Shown here: piece after piece, positions 22,712 to 36,155 of the stretch
How positions within the stretch are numbered: the stretch's first letter is position 1
Layout: each line of letters begins with the position of its first letter
NCBI RefSeq assembly: GCF_032362555.1
Contig: NC_083534.1
Location: forward strand, 4,020,001 to 4,084,000
Direction: 5' to 3'
DNA from: Amyelois transitella
Lineage: Eukaryota > Arthropoda > Insecta > Lepidoptera > Pyralidae
DNA: 64,000 nucleotides
Position numbers and translations under genes: made by a program
Notes under the pieces: model-generated
The model's database searches: none
Told to the model about the DNA's origin: nothing
The model's input: the letters and a program-made list of their open reading frames with translations, nothing else

Positions 22712-24151
22712 ATGGTTATAGAGAAAATTTGCTGCTTAGGGGCGGGCTACGTCGGCGGCCCTACATGCAGTGTTATAGCGCTGAAATGCCCGAATATCAA
22801 GGTAACTGTTTGTGACAAAAGCGAAGAGAGAATACGCCAGTGGAATTCTGAAAAACTGCCGATTTACGAGCCTGGATTAGACGACGTGGTGAGACAATGT
22901 CGCGGAAGAAACCTATTCTTTTCTACGGATATAGTGAACAGTATTCAAGAGGCCGATCTGATATTTATTTCCGTGAACACGCCGACGAAAACGATAGGAA
23001 ACGGCAAGGGTAGGGCGGCCGATTTGAAATTTGTCGAAGGCGCTGCTAGAATGATAGCTGATATAGCTACGAGCAACAAAATTGTCGTTGAGAAAAGCAC
23101 TGTGCCGGTGAAAGCTGCGGAAATAATAATGAAAATACTTCGTGCTAATACAGGGCCGGGAGTGCAGTATCAGATTTTGTCTAATCCGGAGTTTTTGGCG
23201 GAAGGAACAGCTATTGTTGATCTGGTGGAGGCAGAGAGGGTGCTGATTGGTGGCGAGGACACACCGGAGGGCCAGAGAGCTATTCAGGAGCTGTGCTGGG
23301 TCTACGAACACTGGATACCGGCAAAGAATATAATAAAAACAAATACTTGGAGTTCCGAGTTGTCCAAATTAGCCGCGAATGCCTTTTTGGCACAGCGGAT
23401 CTCGAGCATTAACTCCTTGTCGGCTGTGTGTGAAGGTACCGGTGCTGATGTCTCTGAAGTAGCCCGCGCTATTGGCCGAGACTCCCGTATTGGCCCGAAA
23501 TTCCTTGAAGCCTCAATTGGCTTTGGAGGCAGCTGCTTCCAGAAAGACATCTTAAATCTCATCTATTTATGTGAAAGCTTACATTTGCCAGAAGTAGCAG
23601 CTTATTGGCAACAAGTTGTAAACTTGAATGAGTATCAGAAGACCAGGTTTACTCGCAAAGTCATTGAAGCATTATTCAACACTGTCAGTGATAAAAAGAT
23701 AGCCATACTCGGCTTTTCGTTCAAGAAAAACACAGGTGATACCCGTGAATCGCCTGCGATTTGCGTATCCAGCACTTTATTAGACGAAGGTGCTAAACTA
23801 CACATATACGATCCAAAAGTTGAGTATGAACAGATCATGTATGAGCTAACAAACCCGTACGCAACATCGGATCCGGAGAAAGTGAAACGGAATGTTGAAA
23901 TCCATGATTCTGCGTACTCAGCTGTAGCTGGGGCTCATGCAATTGTTTTGTGTACGGAATGGGACGAGTTTAAGGAGTTGGATTATAAGAGAATATACGA
24001 TGTGATGATGAAGCCGGCTTATATGTTTGATGGAAGGAAGATATTGGACCACGACAAGCTTCTGAGCATCGGTTTCCACGTGCAGACAATAGGAAAGAAA
24101 TTGGGAAGGGCTAGCAGTATTAGAGCGCAAGGGAGTCAGACCATGCCCTAG
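22712..24151 (+). CDS. sgl: UDP-glucose 6-dehydrogenase (sugarless/UGDH), complete, 479 aa
   Basis: One uninterrupted reading frame. The enzyme oxidises UDP-glucose twice with NAD+ to UDP-glucuronate in the cytosol, the precursor for heparan and chondroitin sulphate chains. The N-terminal Rossmann motif GAGYVG is at residues 10-15. VNTPTK (88-93), EKSTVPVK (127-134) and [10 protein letters not shown] (158-167) form the NAD/substrate site. [15 protein letters not shown] (215-229) includes Lys219 and Asn223. [10 protein letters not shown] (270-279) holds catalytic Cys275 and Asp279. [17 protein letters not shown] (333-349) begins the C-terminal nucleotide-sugar domain. All key residues are present, at spacing matching the human enzyme (494 aa). 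The start ATG is the first of the frame and begins [15 protein letters not shown], as the family does. A consensus donor (TTTAG|GTGAGTG) lies 8 bp past the stop, so a 3'-UTR intron is likely. Confidence 0.97.
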   Translation: MVIEKICCLGAGYVGGPTCSVIALKCPNIKVTVCDKSEERIRQWNSEKLPIYEPGLDDVVRQCRGRNLFFSTDIVNSIQEADLIFISVNTPTKTIGNGKGRAADLKFVEGAARMIADIATSNKIVVEKSTVPVKAAEIIMKILRANTGPGVQYQILSNPEFLAEGTAIVDLVEAERVLIGGEDTPEGQRAIQELCWVYEHWIPAKNIIKTNTWSSELSKLAANAFLAQRISSINSLSAVCEGTGADVSEVARAIGRDSRIGPKFLEASIGFGGSCFQKDILNLIYLCESLHLPEVAAYWQQVVNLNEYQKTRFTRKVIEALFNTVSDKKIAILGFSFKKNTGDTRESPAICVSSTLLDEGAKLHIYDPKVEYEQIMYELTNPYATSDPEKVKRNVEIHDSAYSAVAGAHAIVLCTEWDEFKELDYKRIYDVMMKPAYMFDGRKILDHDKLLSIGFHVQTIGKKLGRASSIRAQGSQTMP

Positions 24152-27100
24152 GGTTTAGGTGAGTGTAACTAGATTTAAACTTATGTAAAATAAATTGCCG
24201 TGTGGTTCCCGACACCAATACAATAATGAATAGGACCACTCCATCTGTTTTCCATGGATGTCGTAAAAGGCGACTAAGGGATAGGCTTACAAACTTGGGA
24301 TTCTTTTTTAGGCGATGGGCCAGCAACCTGTCACTAGTTGAATCTCAATTCTATCATTAAGCCAAATAGCTGAACGTGGCCATTTAGTCTTTCAAGACTG
24401 CTGGCTCTGTCTATCCCGCAAGGGATATAGACGTGACCATATGTATGTATGTAAAATAAATTATAGCTAACAGTAGGTAACGTGGTGAATCCGGGCGCCG
24501 CAGTCCCCTTGGATGTCTCGATAGTAATATCAATTATAGATCATCTGGATCTGAAATTAATATTAAGATACGTGTGATCTGATAAGATATTTTATTAAAC
24601 GCGCCGATGTGATAAACATAACACAAATGTAGCCGTTTTATATCCGGCACTTAAGAATAGGATCACTTCATTTCTTTATGGATGTAGTAAAAGACGATTA
24701 AGGTAAAGGCTAACAAAGTTGGGCTTTAGAATAGGACCACTCCGTATCTTTCCGCATGGATGTCGTAAAAGGCGATTAAGGGAAAGGCTTACAAACTTGG
24801 GATTCTTTAATTTTTTTTTGTTTGTTGATTTGTTTGTTTGTTTGACCGCGGCACCGCGCTAATCTCAGTAACTACTGGTTCGATTTGAAGAATTCTTTTT
24901 GTGTGGAATAGACCATTTATCGAGGAAGGCTTTACGCTATATAACATCACGCTGCAATTATTAGGAGCGAAGAAATAATGGAGAATGTGAAAAAAAAAAT
25001 CGGGAAAAAATTATTCATCCTTCAGGGCTTCAATGATGCCTAAAGTAATTATTCCACGCGGACGAAGTCGCGGGCACAGCTAGTATAAAATATGTAGATA
25101 TAAATGTATGTTATGTTTAATGTAAGTACATAATTACATGTGATAGAAAACGTGATAATTAATTACGTGTTATAGATTATATTTTAAAAGATAAAAATAT
25201 TTAATCTTCCAATTATCCTAATGCTTGAATTCCATGATTAGATTTTCCTAAGTCATATTATAATCCGTGCCGTGTGGTTCCCGGCAGCTATAGAAAAAAA
25301 AAAGATTAGGATCACCCCATATCTTTCCCATAGATGTCGTAAAATCGTAGAGTCAGTTTTTACACGAAGCGACTCCCGTCTGACCTCCGCAACCTTTGCA
25401 GGTAAACTTTGGTTCATGGTAACACATCTAGCTGTCTGAATGTGCAGGTTTCCTCACGATGTTTTCCCTCACCGTAAGAGCATCGGTTAGTATTCAAACT
25501 AATGTACATAACTTGGTCTATAATACAGCGACATACACATCGAAGATCCTGTTCAATACTAAAACTTTAAGATTGTAATCACTACATAGTATAAAACAAA
25601 GTCGCTATTTTAGTCTGTTTGTCTGTATGCTTAAATCTTTAAAATTACGCAACGGATTTTGATGCGGTTTTTTGTAACAGGTAGAGTGATTCAAGAGGAA
25701 CGTTTTTATGTATTTTATTAATAACATTTATAATTTTGCACCCGTACGAAGCCGGGACGGGTCGCTAGTATGTCATAATTTAACCAAACATCATTTTAAT
25801 GTACCTTGACCTCGAACATTTTGGACGCTATACAAAAAGAGGAAGGTCGACCGTGACTTCACGTGATGTGGTTGCACAAATCAACACACATTCGATAAAT
25901 ATGATCGTGATGCGATAATCAAAATATTCTTTTAAGGTTTTTTTGTTTTTTTAATTTAAACAACCCAAGCTAATAAAAGCGTAGTAAAAACGGAGAGAAT
26001 AATAAATAAATATAAACGGTTTGTCCCGTTACACAAATTAACTTATTACTTGGTACATGATATAACAGCGCGCAAGATTTGAAATTTGTGCCGTGTGGTT
26101 CCCGGCACCAAAAGATAAAAATAGTAGGACCACTCCATATCTTTCCCATGGGCGGTATCCCATCCCATCCCATGGTATCGTAAAAGGCGACTAAGGGATA
26201 GGCTTATATACTTGAGATTCTTCATTTAGGCGATGCGCTAGCAATCTGTCACTATTTGAAACTCAATTCTATCATTAAACCAAATAGCTGTTGGCTTTGG
26301 TCTTACATTTATCTATACTATACTAACAATATAAAGCTGAAGAGTCTGTTTGTTTGAACGCTCTAATCTCAGGAAGTACTGGTTATATTTGAAAAATTAT
26401 TTTTGCGTTGAATAGACCATTTATCGAGGAAGGCTTTTTATTTAAATTATCTAGTTCCTTTTTTTGCCGGTTGACTGGAATCCCGTTAATGGGATAAGTC
26501 CGCGATTGCAAATGATTAATTTATTTTTTTATAACTACATATGTACTACTTCTTGTAACTGTTTTATTCAAACAAACAAACATTTCTGACATTAATAATG
26601 TAACAAAACAATGTAAATATTATGACTACGATGAAAACTGGGATTGCCGATGACGCAAACAATGATACAGTATTGCATAATAACTTGACACATACATACA
26701 TACATATGATCACGTCTATATCCCTTGCGGGGCAGACAGAGCCAACAGTCTTGAAAAGACTGAATGGCCACGTTCAGCTGTTTGGCCCAATGATAGAATT
26801 GTGATTCAAATAGTGACAGGTTGCTAGCCCATCGTCTAAAAAAGAATACCAAGTTTGTAAGCCTATCCCTTAGTCGCCTTTTACGACATCCATGGGAAAG
26901 AGATGGAGTGGTCCTATTCTTTTTTGTATTGGTGCCGGGAACCACACGGCACATTTTTCATTTAGATACATACATATAATGTAGTATTCTAGTGACTGTA
27001 TGTACTATAAAACAAAAAAAGTGCTTTAATTGATTAATAAAGCTGTGTTTATCAACATTTCCTGCTGATAAGGAGTACATAGATGCGAGTTTACGTTGCT

Positions 27101-28826
27101 AGTTTTATCAAAACGTCATAACAATATTGCGTTTATAACACGTGTGCTGCTAAGTGGTAAAAAAAAATAATAATAAAAAAATAATTGAGCAGAAAACTTT
27201 AGCTTTGAATATACAATACAAAAAAAATATTACATATTTTTTTTTACATAGGAGTTGATGAAGTCACACACATAGTTTTGACATAATATTGAATAATCTT
27301 TGAGAAGAAGCCACAACGAAGAAAAAAAACAAGATTGTTTCCCGCCATAGTTTTTTTTTTTTAATATTTTTACTGGAGTACATATACAGAACATAATTTA
27401 GGAACGCTTTTTTTATATGTGTGTGTGTGTGTCATTATAAAAGCTTGACCATATTTTAATTACTTTTTTTTTTCTGTTTCAGGTTCCGTCAAAGAAGATG
27501 CAGTTTCAATTTCAATAACACTTTAAATCACTACCATCTCAGCTGTATTGAGTGCATTGCTAAATATAAGCAGGACATACATACATATAGTCACGTCCAT
27601 ATCCCTTGCGGGGTAGACAGAGCCAATATTCTTGAAAACTGATAGGCCGTGTTCAGCTTTTTGTCTTGATGATAGAATGTTGATGAAAGAAATTTGATGA
27701 TAGAAATATTTGCAAGACATGTCCGAAAAATTCCATCCTGACGGGTTAGTAAATAGATGGCTAATAAACTTGGGATTATTCTTGTAAAGAATAGAATAGA
27801 TTTATTTTTGACTTATTGACGTCACATCACTTAAATCTAATTATAACTACTGCCGCGTCCAAAGCGCATGTGTAGAAGAAGTAGTGGAAAAAACTACACT
27901 GTACCATTTTCACCGGACGTCAATTTATAAATACAGATCTCTTAAATCTAAATCGTGGACGAATGCACATTGTCTACATTAAAAACATGAATGAATGTAA
28001 AAATAAGAATGCGATCGGCCAGCAACCTATCACAAAAAGGTGGTTCTCAGTTTGACCTGTATGTATGTATGTTTGTTCGCCAATATCTCGCGTTCGGCTG
28101 AACGTTTCTCGCGTTTCGCTTGACGTTTCTCGCGTTTAGCTGGACGTTTCTCGTGTTTGGCTGAACGTTTCTCGCCATTAGTTTTTGATGCGGTTTTCAG
28201 GAAAGTGTTTGTGTGCACTTAGAAAAGTTTTTAGTTAATTAACCGACGTCAAAAAAGGAGGATATCGATTGGAGGTTCTCGTTTTGAAAAAGTTATTTTT
28301 ACAACTGAGATGTTAATGGTATCTTATATTGTAATATATTTTTGTATGCCTTTAACTGTAAGGATAAGGACGTATTATTTTTAGAATAATTATGTTAGTG
28401 ACACAGTTAGAATGATGATCATTGTATAAAATACATATCTTTTTTTGAATTTGTGGAAAAAAAAATCATTTATTTAAGAAAAAATATGACGTCGCTTGAA
28501 TGACTTTTCTCATTCCATCTCTTTCAAATTGAGCTGATTAGAAAGAGATTATTACTCTTTGTGTTCTCCTCCGTTTTAGTAACATTTGTATTACATCAAA
28601 GGTCAATCTAGGTTATTTCTTTTTTTTTTAATGATTATAGAGTTTGTATACGAGATTGTGTGTTCATCTTTGAAGTGTGCTAATATGAACTGAATACTGT
28701 GTGGATGGCCCGTGTAAATAGGGCCAATCCTGCGGGGAGCGTAACCGAAAAAAGAAAGAAGTGTGAGAAAAAGAAATGGAAAAATATGATATAACTCAAG
28801 GCTAGACGACCGTATAACTAGGCAGT
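24152..28826. other. sgl 3' region and repeats
   Basis: The inferred 3'-UTR intron of sgl runs 24159-27482 (acceptor TTTTTTTTTCTGTTTCAG). Inside it are (ATGT)n-tailed elements at 24197-24455(+), 26089-26300(+) and 26695-26955(-), and Helitron-like elements at 24830-25085(+) and 25580-25768(+, ending GGGTCGCTAGTA). Beyond the acceptor are a reverse element fragment (27575-27680), a GACGTCA-family repeat (27782-27990) and a 21-bp minisatellite (28085-28175, four units of GACGTTTCTCGCGTTTAGCTG type). I see no coding exon here. Confidence 0.55.
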
Positions 28827-28933
28827 TTAAAGGTACTCACCAAAATCCACCGTGCAGAAGAAATCCTCGCAGCGAGGGTTCTGGGAGGCTTCCAAGTTAT
28901 GCCGGCCGGCTATTGTGAAGTCCTTGAATAACA
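28827..28933 (-). CDS. Isolated exon-like segment, possibly an alternative last exon of dishevelled
   Basis: On the minus strand a CATTATCAG acceptor (28934-28936) opens a GC-rich stretch of about 93 bp in very AT-rich DNA. It encodes FKDFTIAGRHNLEASQNPRC then EDFFCTVDFG, followed either by a donor (G|GTGAGTACC, exon 28933-28841, 93 nt) or by read-through to TAA at 28827-28829. The incoming phase (two leading bases) fits the phase-1 donor of dishevelled exon 7. The pattern NP.CE.FF..VD recalls the conserved NPCEFFVD-type C-terminus of Dishevelled proteins. An internal exon of another gene, for instance a secreted cysteine-containing protein, remains possible. The exon call is moderately sure; the gene assignment is not. 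Confidence 0.4.
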
Positions 28934-31900
28934 CTGATAATGAAAAGAAGGGTCTTATCGGTCCAACCACTGTGTCATTAAATATGGATTTGAATTTATT
29001 TTCATTTACCTTGTAAGAGTGCTGTATTTTATTTTTAAATTGCGTATTTGTCACAAAGTATATTTTAATTATTTCTTATTTCAACTTGACCGGTTTTTAA
29101 CATTGTTTAAGTTATTTTTAATTACCCCGTGGTGTAGTTGTTGGCACGCCCACTCTCGCGCGGGATGATCTGGGTTTAAATTTAGTTTAGTTATATAATT
29201 TGTTATAAAAAAAAAATTGTGCACTAAGTCGCAGAATATTCGGACACAGTACGCTCATTTATTAGCGAGATTTCGTCTGAATACGCTTGGACTCCTTTTT
29301 TAAATTTATTTATGTACACATAATTATATACAGGAGTATTTAATACAGTAATTCTAGTACAGAGTTGATACTTATTTCAATAGAAATCTCTTCCAGTAGA
29401 CCCGTGAGAGGAGAGATGAATTTTGGAGCGGTATGGCGTGTGCATAAATATCGTTTAACATATTTAACTTAACATACATGCTAACACTTACATAATTAAC
29501 CATGGAATAATAAAATAAATGACAATAATAAACTTTTTATTTTTGTTGAATAAAACGGTAAACTTTTGACTCCCTATTTTTTTTTTCTAATTATTTGGAA
29601 CAAGAATCAGATTTTAAATTCCCCCTTTTAATATGCAACGCGATTTATCAGACACCCTGTATATGTAGAGGAAGCGACGGAACGAACAATAACTAATAAT
29701 ATGACAGAGTATGCTTACCTTACCCATGGTGGCATGGAAAAGGCGTCGGATAAATGCTTCACAAAATTTTCATATACAGAATAATTGTACATTTTAATAC
29801 AGTTCTTCGTATACTTTTATTTACTATACCATGGATCGCATGTTAATATTGTGGATTCATTTAAATTTACTTAATTGTCATTGTCAAAATTAATCAAAAG
29901 ATGTTAAAAGCTGGTCGACCTGTAAACTGAAAGAGAATCTTGTGGCTCAATATTATTTTTCTTAGATTTACATTTATTTTTTGTAATCTGTTCGAATTTA
30001 AATTTTCCTATTTAGCGTTAAGTAATTATGTATGTACGAGATATACTTAGTTTTATTTTATTTTAATCGACTGCCTACCTTTGTAGGTACAAGAATTATA
30101 AATTGCAATAAGTATTCATCATTTTTAAATAGTAAATTGCATTATAAATGTAACTAAATTAAAAAAAAGAAATATCTTTTTAAAGTATTATTATTAATTT
30201 GTAGCCTAAAGGAGAAAACTATGATAAAAAATCCATTAAAAACTAATAAAAGAAGCCTTTTTTACACATTTCTTTTTATATTGTACTAAAAAAATGTAAC
30301 TGCATTTAATTTTTTTCCGAGACGATACAAAATTGTAATGTACAATCCCGCACATTCATAATATGTTGATTTTATTTAACATTTCAAACAAAACGTGCAA
30401 TCTAAATGAATTGGCCGTCACTGCCATTAATGTAGTTAGTATTATTTTAATTGCAAAATGTATTACTTATGGTTTAAGATTAAATATATATTTATTTTAA
30501 AAAATTGTTTTATTTTGATAAAAGGAAATTGCGGTAGGTAGGTACAGTGGTCAAAGGTTTCCGAATTGTAAGCAAAATGTTTAAGATTCAAATCTTGAAT
30601 TCAAAACGTATCATAAATATTATCCCTTATATTATCTATTAAAAAATAATAATGGAATGGTGACAAGTTTTTTGCTAAAACATACATACATATAATTACG
30701 TCTTTATCCTTATGGGGTACACAGTCTTGAAAAATTGAAAGGCTTACCTGTATGGCTTAATGTGCCCGGCGCTGGGGGCACGACAACTAATATTAAGTGT
30801 GGCGGTTAAAGGGTTAATAACAGAATTGAGATTCAAATAGTTACAGGTTGCTAGCCCATCGCCTACAAGAAGAATCCAAAGTTTATTAGGGGTTTCCTTA
30901 ATCGCCTTTGAAAGATATGTGATTTGAGGAACGGCTAGCATTTTTTTTTACTATTAGTACCTATTAGTAGTAGAACCTTGGTAATTATTTCTGAATTCAC
31001 GAAAACGCTTACCTAACCTGATATTATCACGAATTTACAAACAAACTTTGTTTCCGCGTTTACATGATTTTTTTGAATCGGTAGCCTTGCACCTTTGATA
31101 AATAACCTAAGCATTGCACGAATTTATGTGTAATTATACAAAAAGCCTGCTACTAAATTTGGCTTACAGAATAACTACTTTGTATAATAGGTATTTACAG
31201 AAAAGGAGACCGTTTTAATCCGCACTACGACGCCATTTTATTCGTCGCGCGAAATAGGTAGGTACTATCGGTATCCCGTTTCCACGTCATAATAAAAACA
31301 AAACAGAGATAACGTTTCGCGCGATGAAAACGGCTTCGCGCATACAATGTTTCGGGGCCTATAGTCTTCTTCCTCCTGGTTTTAGTCCCGGTTGCATCAT
31401 CACCCCTCTGGAGAGGAGCCCGGGGAATGCCTTTGACCATGGATCCTGGATTGGGTGAGTCAGGTTTTTACACGAAGCGACTCCCGTCTGACCTCCGCAA
31501 TCATTGCAGGTAAACCTGACCAATATTAGATCGATCAATAATTACACATTCAGTTGCCTGAATGTGCAGGTTATCTCACGATTTTTTCTCTTACCGTAAG
31601 AGCATTGGTTAGTACATAACTTTGAAAATAGTCATTGGTATTTGTTTATTTATTAAACTCTTATCTTGAAGTGCCTAAGAACTTACGGTTCCTGTCACGG
31701 CTATATTTAAATTAAACACTTTAAACCATGGTGATACATACATACACACACACACATATTCAACTTTTTAGTTTGATGATAGAATTGTGATTCAAATAGT
31801 GACAGGTTGCTAGTCTATCGCCTAAAAGAATCCCAAGTATATAAGCATATTCCTTAATCGCCTTTAACGATATCATGGGAAAGAGTGATCCTATTTTTTA

Positions 31901-32564
31901 TTTTTATTGGTGCCGTCAACCACACGGCACCGTGGTGATGGTGTGCAGTGTTCCATTCACAAAATGTTGGTAACGTCTGATGTGCGGTATTTTTTATAGC
32001 CCATACTCTCAGTGCACACGTGTTCGAGACATAACAAGTTTGCATCTTTTTTTTTTATTTATATTCCTGGAATAACATACGTCGGGCTATTACAAATACT
32101 TACAATATTCTTCAAGATATTATCAAATAATACTTACATATATTAATGGATGCGAAAAGGTGACGTGTTGTTCCCGGCACCAATAAAAAAAGAATAGGAC
32201 CGCTCCTTCTCGTTCCCATGGATCGTTGTAAAAGGCGACTAAAGGATAGGCTTATATACTTGGGATTCTTTGTTTAGGCGAAAGGCTAGCAACCTATCAC
32301 TATTTGAATCTCAATTCTATCATTTACAGCTGAACGTGGCCAATCTGTATTGTCAAGTCTGTTGGCTCTGTTTACCCCGCAAGGGATATAGACGTGATAA
32401 TATGTATGTTGTATTTTTGTAAAGAATAAACTAAAAAACGACTGGACTGATTTTCACAAAATTTGGCAAAGATAATAAATAGTCCGTCGTGAGTGACAGA
32501 GGCTACTTTTTTCCGAAATTTCCCACGGGAGCGAAACCCCGCGCAATTGAACCACTATACATAC

Positions 32565-32935
32565 ATACATACATAGAATCACGCCTCTTGCCACGATCTG
32601 CATACTTCCTTCGCTTCATCCACATTCATAACTCTCTTCATGCAAGCTCGGCGGTTTCGGGTACTCTTGACCTAACCCTTTACCAGGACGTCCTTAATTT
32701 GATCAAGATACGTTGGTCTAGGTCTTCCCACTCCGACCTTTCCTTCCACACTCTCCTTGTAAATCTGCTTAGTCAACCTGCTTTCATTCATCCTCTCCAC
32801 ATGACCGAACCATCTTAACATACCCTTTTCTATTCCTGTAACTACATTTTCTTTCACATCACAACATTCCCTTATCACGCTGTTCCTTATCCGGTCACTC
32901 AGTTTCACACCCACTGAGAATTTGAATTGCAAAAC
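32565..32935 (-). mobile_element. LINE 3' coding fragment
   Basis: The longest open piece of the LINE family in the window. The minus strand encodes [40 protein letters not shown] and [18 protein letters not shown]. It ends in TATGTATGTATGTATAG on the minus strand. Truncated 5', with the final codons of the ORF partly deleted. Confidence 0.75.
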
Positions 32936-35654
32936 TAATTTAAAGCACTATAATTTTATCAATTAAAAAAAAAAAAAACAACAATTTGAAAATGCTAATT
33001 TTTTTATTAAAAATTACTTATCATAAACATGGCATACATAAAAATTACTATGTATAAAAAATAATAGTTATTAATATACAAAAAAACACATACATAACTT
33101 AAAACTATGCCTCTATCACAAAATAATTAGTTTGATTTGTTTAAAATGTTTAGACTGCGCGATTTTTTATTTTAAATTAATTAGATCACATTCTAATTAC
33201 ATACGTATAATGACGTTTTTTATCCATAACGGGGTCGACAGAACCTACAGTCTCGCAAATATTGAGAGGCCACGTTCAGCTGTATGGCTTTATTACGGAA
33301 TTGAGATTCTAATAGTGACAGGTTGCTAGTCCATCGTCTAAAAGAATATCAAGTTAGACCACTGAGTTGACCACAAAAATAAAAATAAAAAAAGGAGTAA
33401 AAATTTCATGTTACTCCATAAAATTTTGTGATTACTTTACACTAGTTACAAATATAAGCTAAAACCATACATAATTATTATTTATCTGTGGTATAATAAA
33501 TATTGTAATAAAAAAAAATATCTCTTTAAATAAATCAGTGCAGTCTAAACATTTACGACAAAAAACTAATCAATAATATTAAAAAAAATAATTAAATGCG
33601 TTCACGTGTGACCGGTTGAGTATTAATTAAATTAATTCACATAAATTACAAATACATACATACATTTCGGCGTTTTTTGGAATTATTGTTTAGTCGTGTA
33701 AACGCAGATTAGCGCATTAGGTACTTTTTTATGCAATTATACAGAATAACAGATACAATATCGAGCACTCGCTGACCTGACCTGCAATAAAAAAGTCAAG
33801 TCCACGTACGTTCACCATTAAAAATTTTTTTTGACAAATTACATAAATAATTACCAGCTTAAAATTAAATTTCTTCTTCGTCAAATTGTACACGTTTAAG
33901 TTTGAAGGAGCTGACATTTCAGCTCAATGGAAAAAATGAAAGGTTTAAACTTGTGTCATATTTTATTTGCAAGAGGTCATAAAACCTTTCTACGAATTTA
34001 AACAAAAGGTTATAAAAAATATTAATAATTGAGAACACAAAAATGACTGAATTATTCTTGCAAGAATCTCTCTTTAATTTAATTATGTGTACGTTAATTA
34101 CCGTTTTGTTTATGCAATTATATTTTTTTGACGACTACACGATGTGATGAAATGCTAATAAAATCAATTAAAAAAATTAACACAGCTGTTATATAACAAA
34201 ATGGCTGCCCTAATAAAATTAAGCTATCAAATAATTTGGCGACATAAGCACGTATGATATGTTTCTTAAAATACTAAATTATATTTTCTATTTAACATTT
34301 AAATATGGCGTTATTTGAAAATAAACAATTTTATACAAAAAGCGAAGTAAATTTTACATTTATGGTGGGAAAAAACTGTTTTAGTTTTTTTTTTCGAGTA
34401 GTTTCGCGCTAAAAATACTAACGTTCAACTTCGTTTTAGGCGACAGGCAAAGATAATCACTTACGAGTAGTATGCCAAATCATGAAGATATTTCGCGCAA
34501 AATTGTGACGTGTGCTTTTTTTTAAGTAGGCAAAGATATTTGCGCGCATTTATCTAAATCAAATAGACCAACCCTGTCTACGAAATTACGATTAAACATC
34601 CTTAGAGGTTAAGGTTAAATAATTTTATAATCTTACATACAGTCTAATAATTTTCCATACATTTTATTACCCTCATACGGTTACCTTTCGTTTTTTTTTT
34701 CCTTTTAATAGACAATTTCTACGTATACATACTTTTCATTTAATGTGCCCTAATTTTTTTTACAACATAATAATATTTTTCTTTTCATGGTCTGATTTAA
34801 AAAAATAAAAGAAATATGTATGTAAAATCATGTCTTCGTACTTAGGTACCTTAATAAACACCCCAAAACAATATTAAATAAAATAAATTCACTAAAAAGG
34901 GATTTTAAAACAAAACTAAGACATACTTTTTAAATATAAATCTGACCATAACATCCATAGGTACATATAATATATATAATACTCGCCAAAGTTTAAATAA
35001 ATTAGACTTACAAATCAAAATAAATTATTAATCTTTACATTACGCTACTACGGAATTAAGACAATTTAAAATAATTTGGAAAATTAATTAAACCAACATA
35101 ACAGTACAGTCAACAACAACAGCATATTAACCCACCCAAATCCATTGAAAATTCGTTTCTTTTACCAAGTTAGTTATATTACGGCTGACTGTACTTGGGC
35201 GTTACCATTTTTACAAACATTTCCACACGACTGGACTTATATAAATGACACAATAATCACTTATGTGATAAAAACATGGATTGTGTATTATTCGACTCTC
35301 AAATAAAATATACCAGCAGGGTCTAGCTGGACATATGTCTAAAAAAAAAATCACTCGTATCCGAACTTTGTACACCGTAGGCCTATTAATTTTAAATAAC
35401 CTTTAATTATATACATACCAAAAGTACTTCAAATATAAAAAAAAAACAAAAAATGGCACATGATAAATCGTCTTGCAAAAAAAAAATACAATGGTATAAA
35501 AAAAAATATAGACGCGTCCAGTTTAAAATTGTTAAATATTTTTACACCCTCATCATCATACTACCTCCGTAGATTTTACATGACGAGAATGCAGCTAGTA
35601 CAAATGTCTTATTTATGTAACCATAAATGTAAAACCGTGGTGCATATTAGATAA

Positions 35655-36155
35655 GTGCCGTGCGGTTCCCGGCACCAATAAAAAAAAAAAAGAATAGGAC
35701 CACTCCATCCCGTTCCCATGGATGTCGTAAAATGCGACTAAGGGATAGGCTTATAAACTCGGGATTCTTCTTTTAGACGATGGGCTAGCAACCTGTCACT
35801 ATTGGAATCTCAATTCTATCATTGAACTAGGCAGCTGAACGTGGCCTTTCGGTATTTTCAAGACTGTTGGCTCTGTCTACCCCGCAAGGGATATAGACGT
35901 GATTATGTGTATGAAACACACAAACAAAGAGATGGAGTGGTCCTATTCTTTTTTGTATTGGTGCCGGGAACCACACGGCACCTTAATAAAAGAATTGAGA
36001 TACAAATAGTGACAGACAGGTTGTTAGCCTGTCGCCTAAAAGAAGAATTCCAAGTTTATAAGCCTATCCCTTAGTCGCCTTTTACGACATCCATGGGAAA
36101 GAGATGGAGTGGTCCTATTCTTTTTCCTATTTGTATCCGGGAACCACACGGCACT
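35655..36155. repeat. Pair of (ATGT)n-tailed elements in opposite orientation
   Basis: A full forward copy (35655-35910) is followed by a hairpin-end fragment (35932-35982) and a reverse copy (35990-36155), forming an imperfect large inverted pair. Confidence 0.7.

Noticed and set aside
28030-28218. Lys/Arg/Glu-rich minus-strand frame (KREKRQAKREKRSAE)
   Set aside because: Produced by a 21-bp minisatellite of four units, with no splice context.
31225-31440. Minus-strand frame MVKGIPRAPLQRGDD (also similar at 58784-59116)
   Set aside because: The shared part is the CCCGGGCTCCTCTCC interspersed repeat, not a protein family.
33729-33917. Possible minus-strand exon after a TTTTTTATTGCAG acceptor near 33785
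   Set aside because: Downstream codons are AT-rich, soon stop, and match nothing I recognise.
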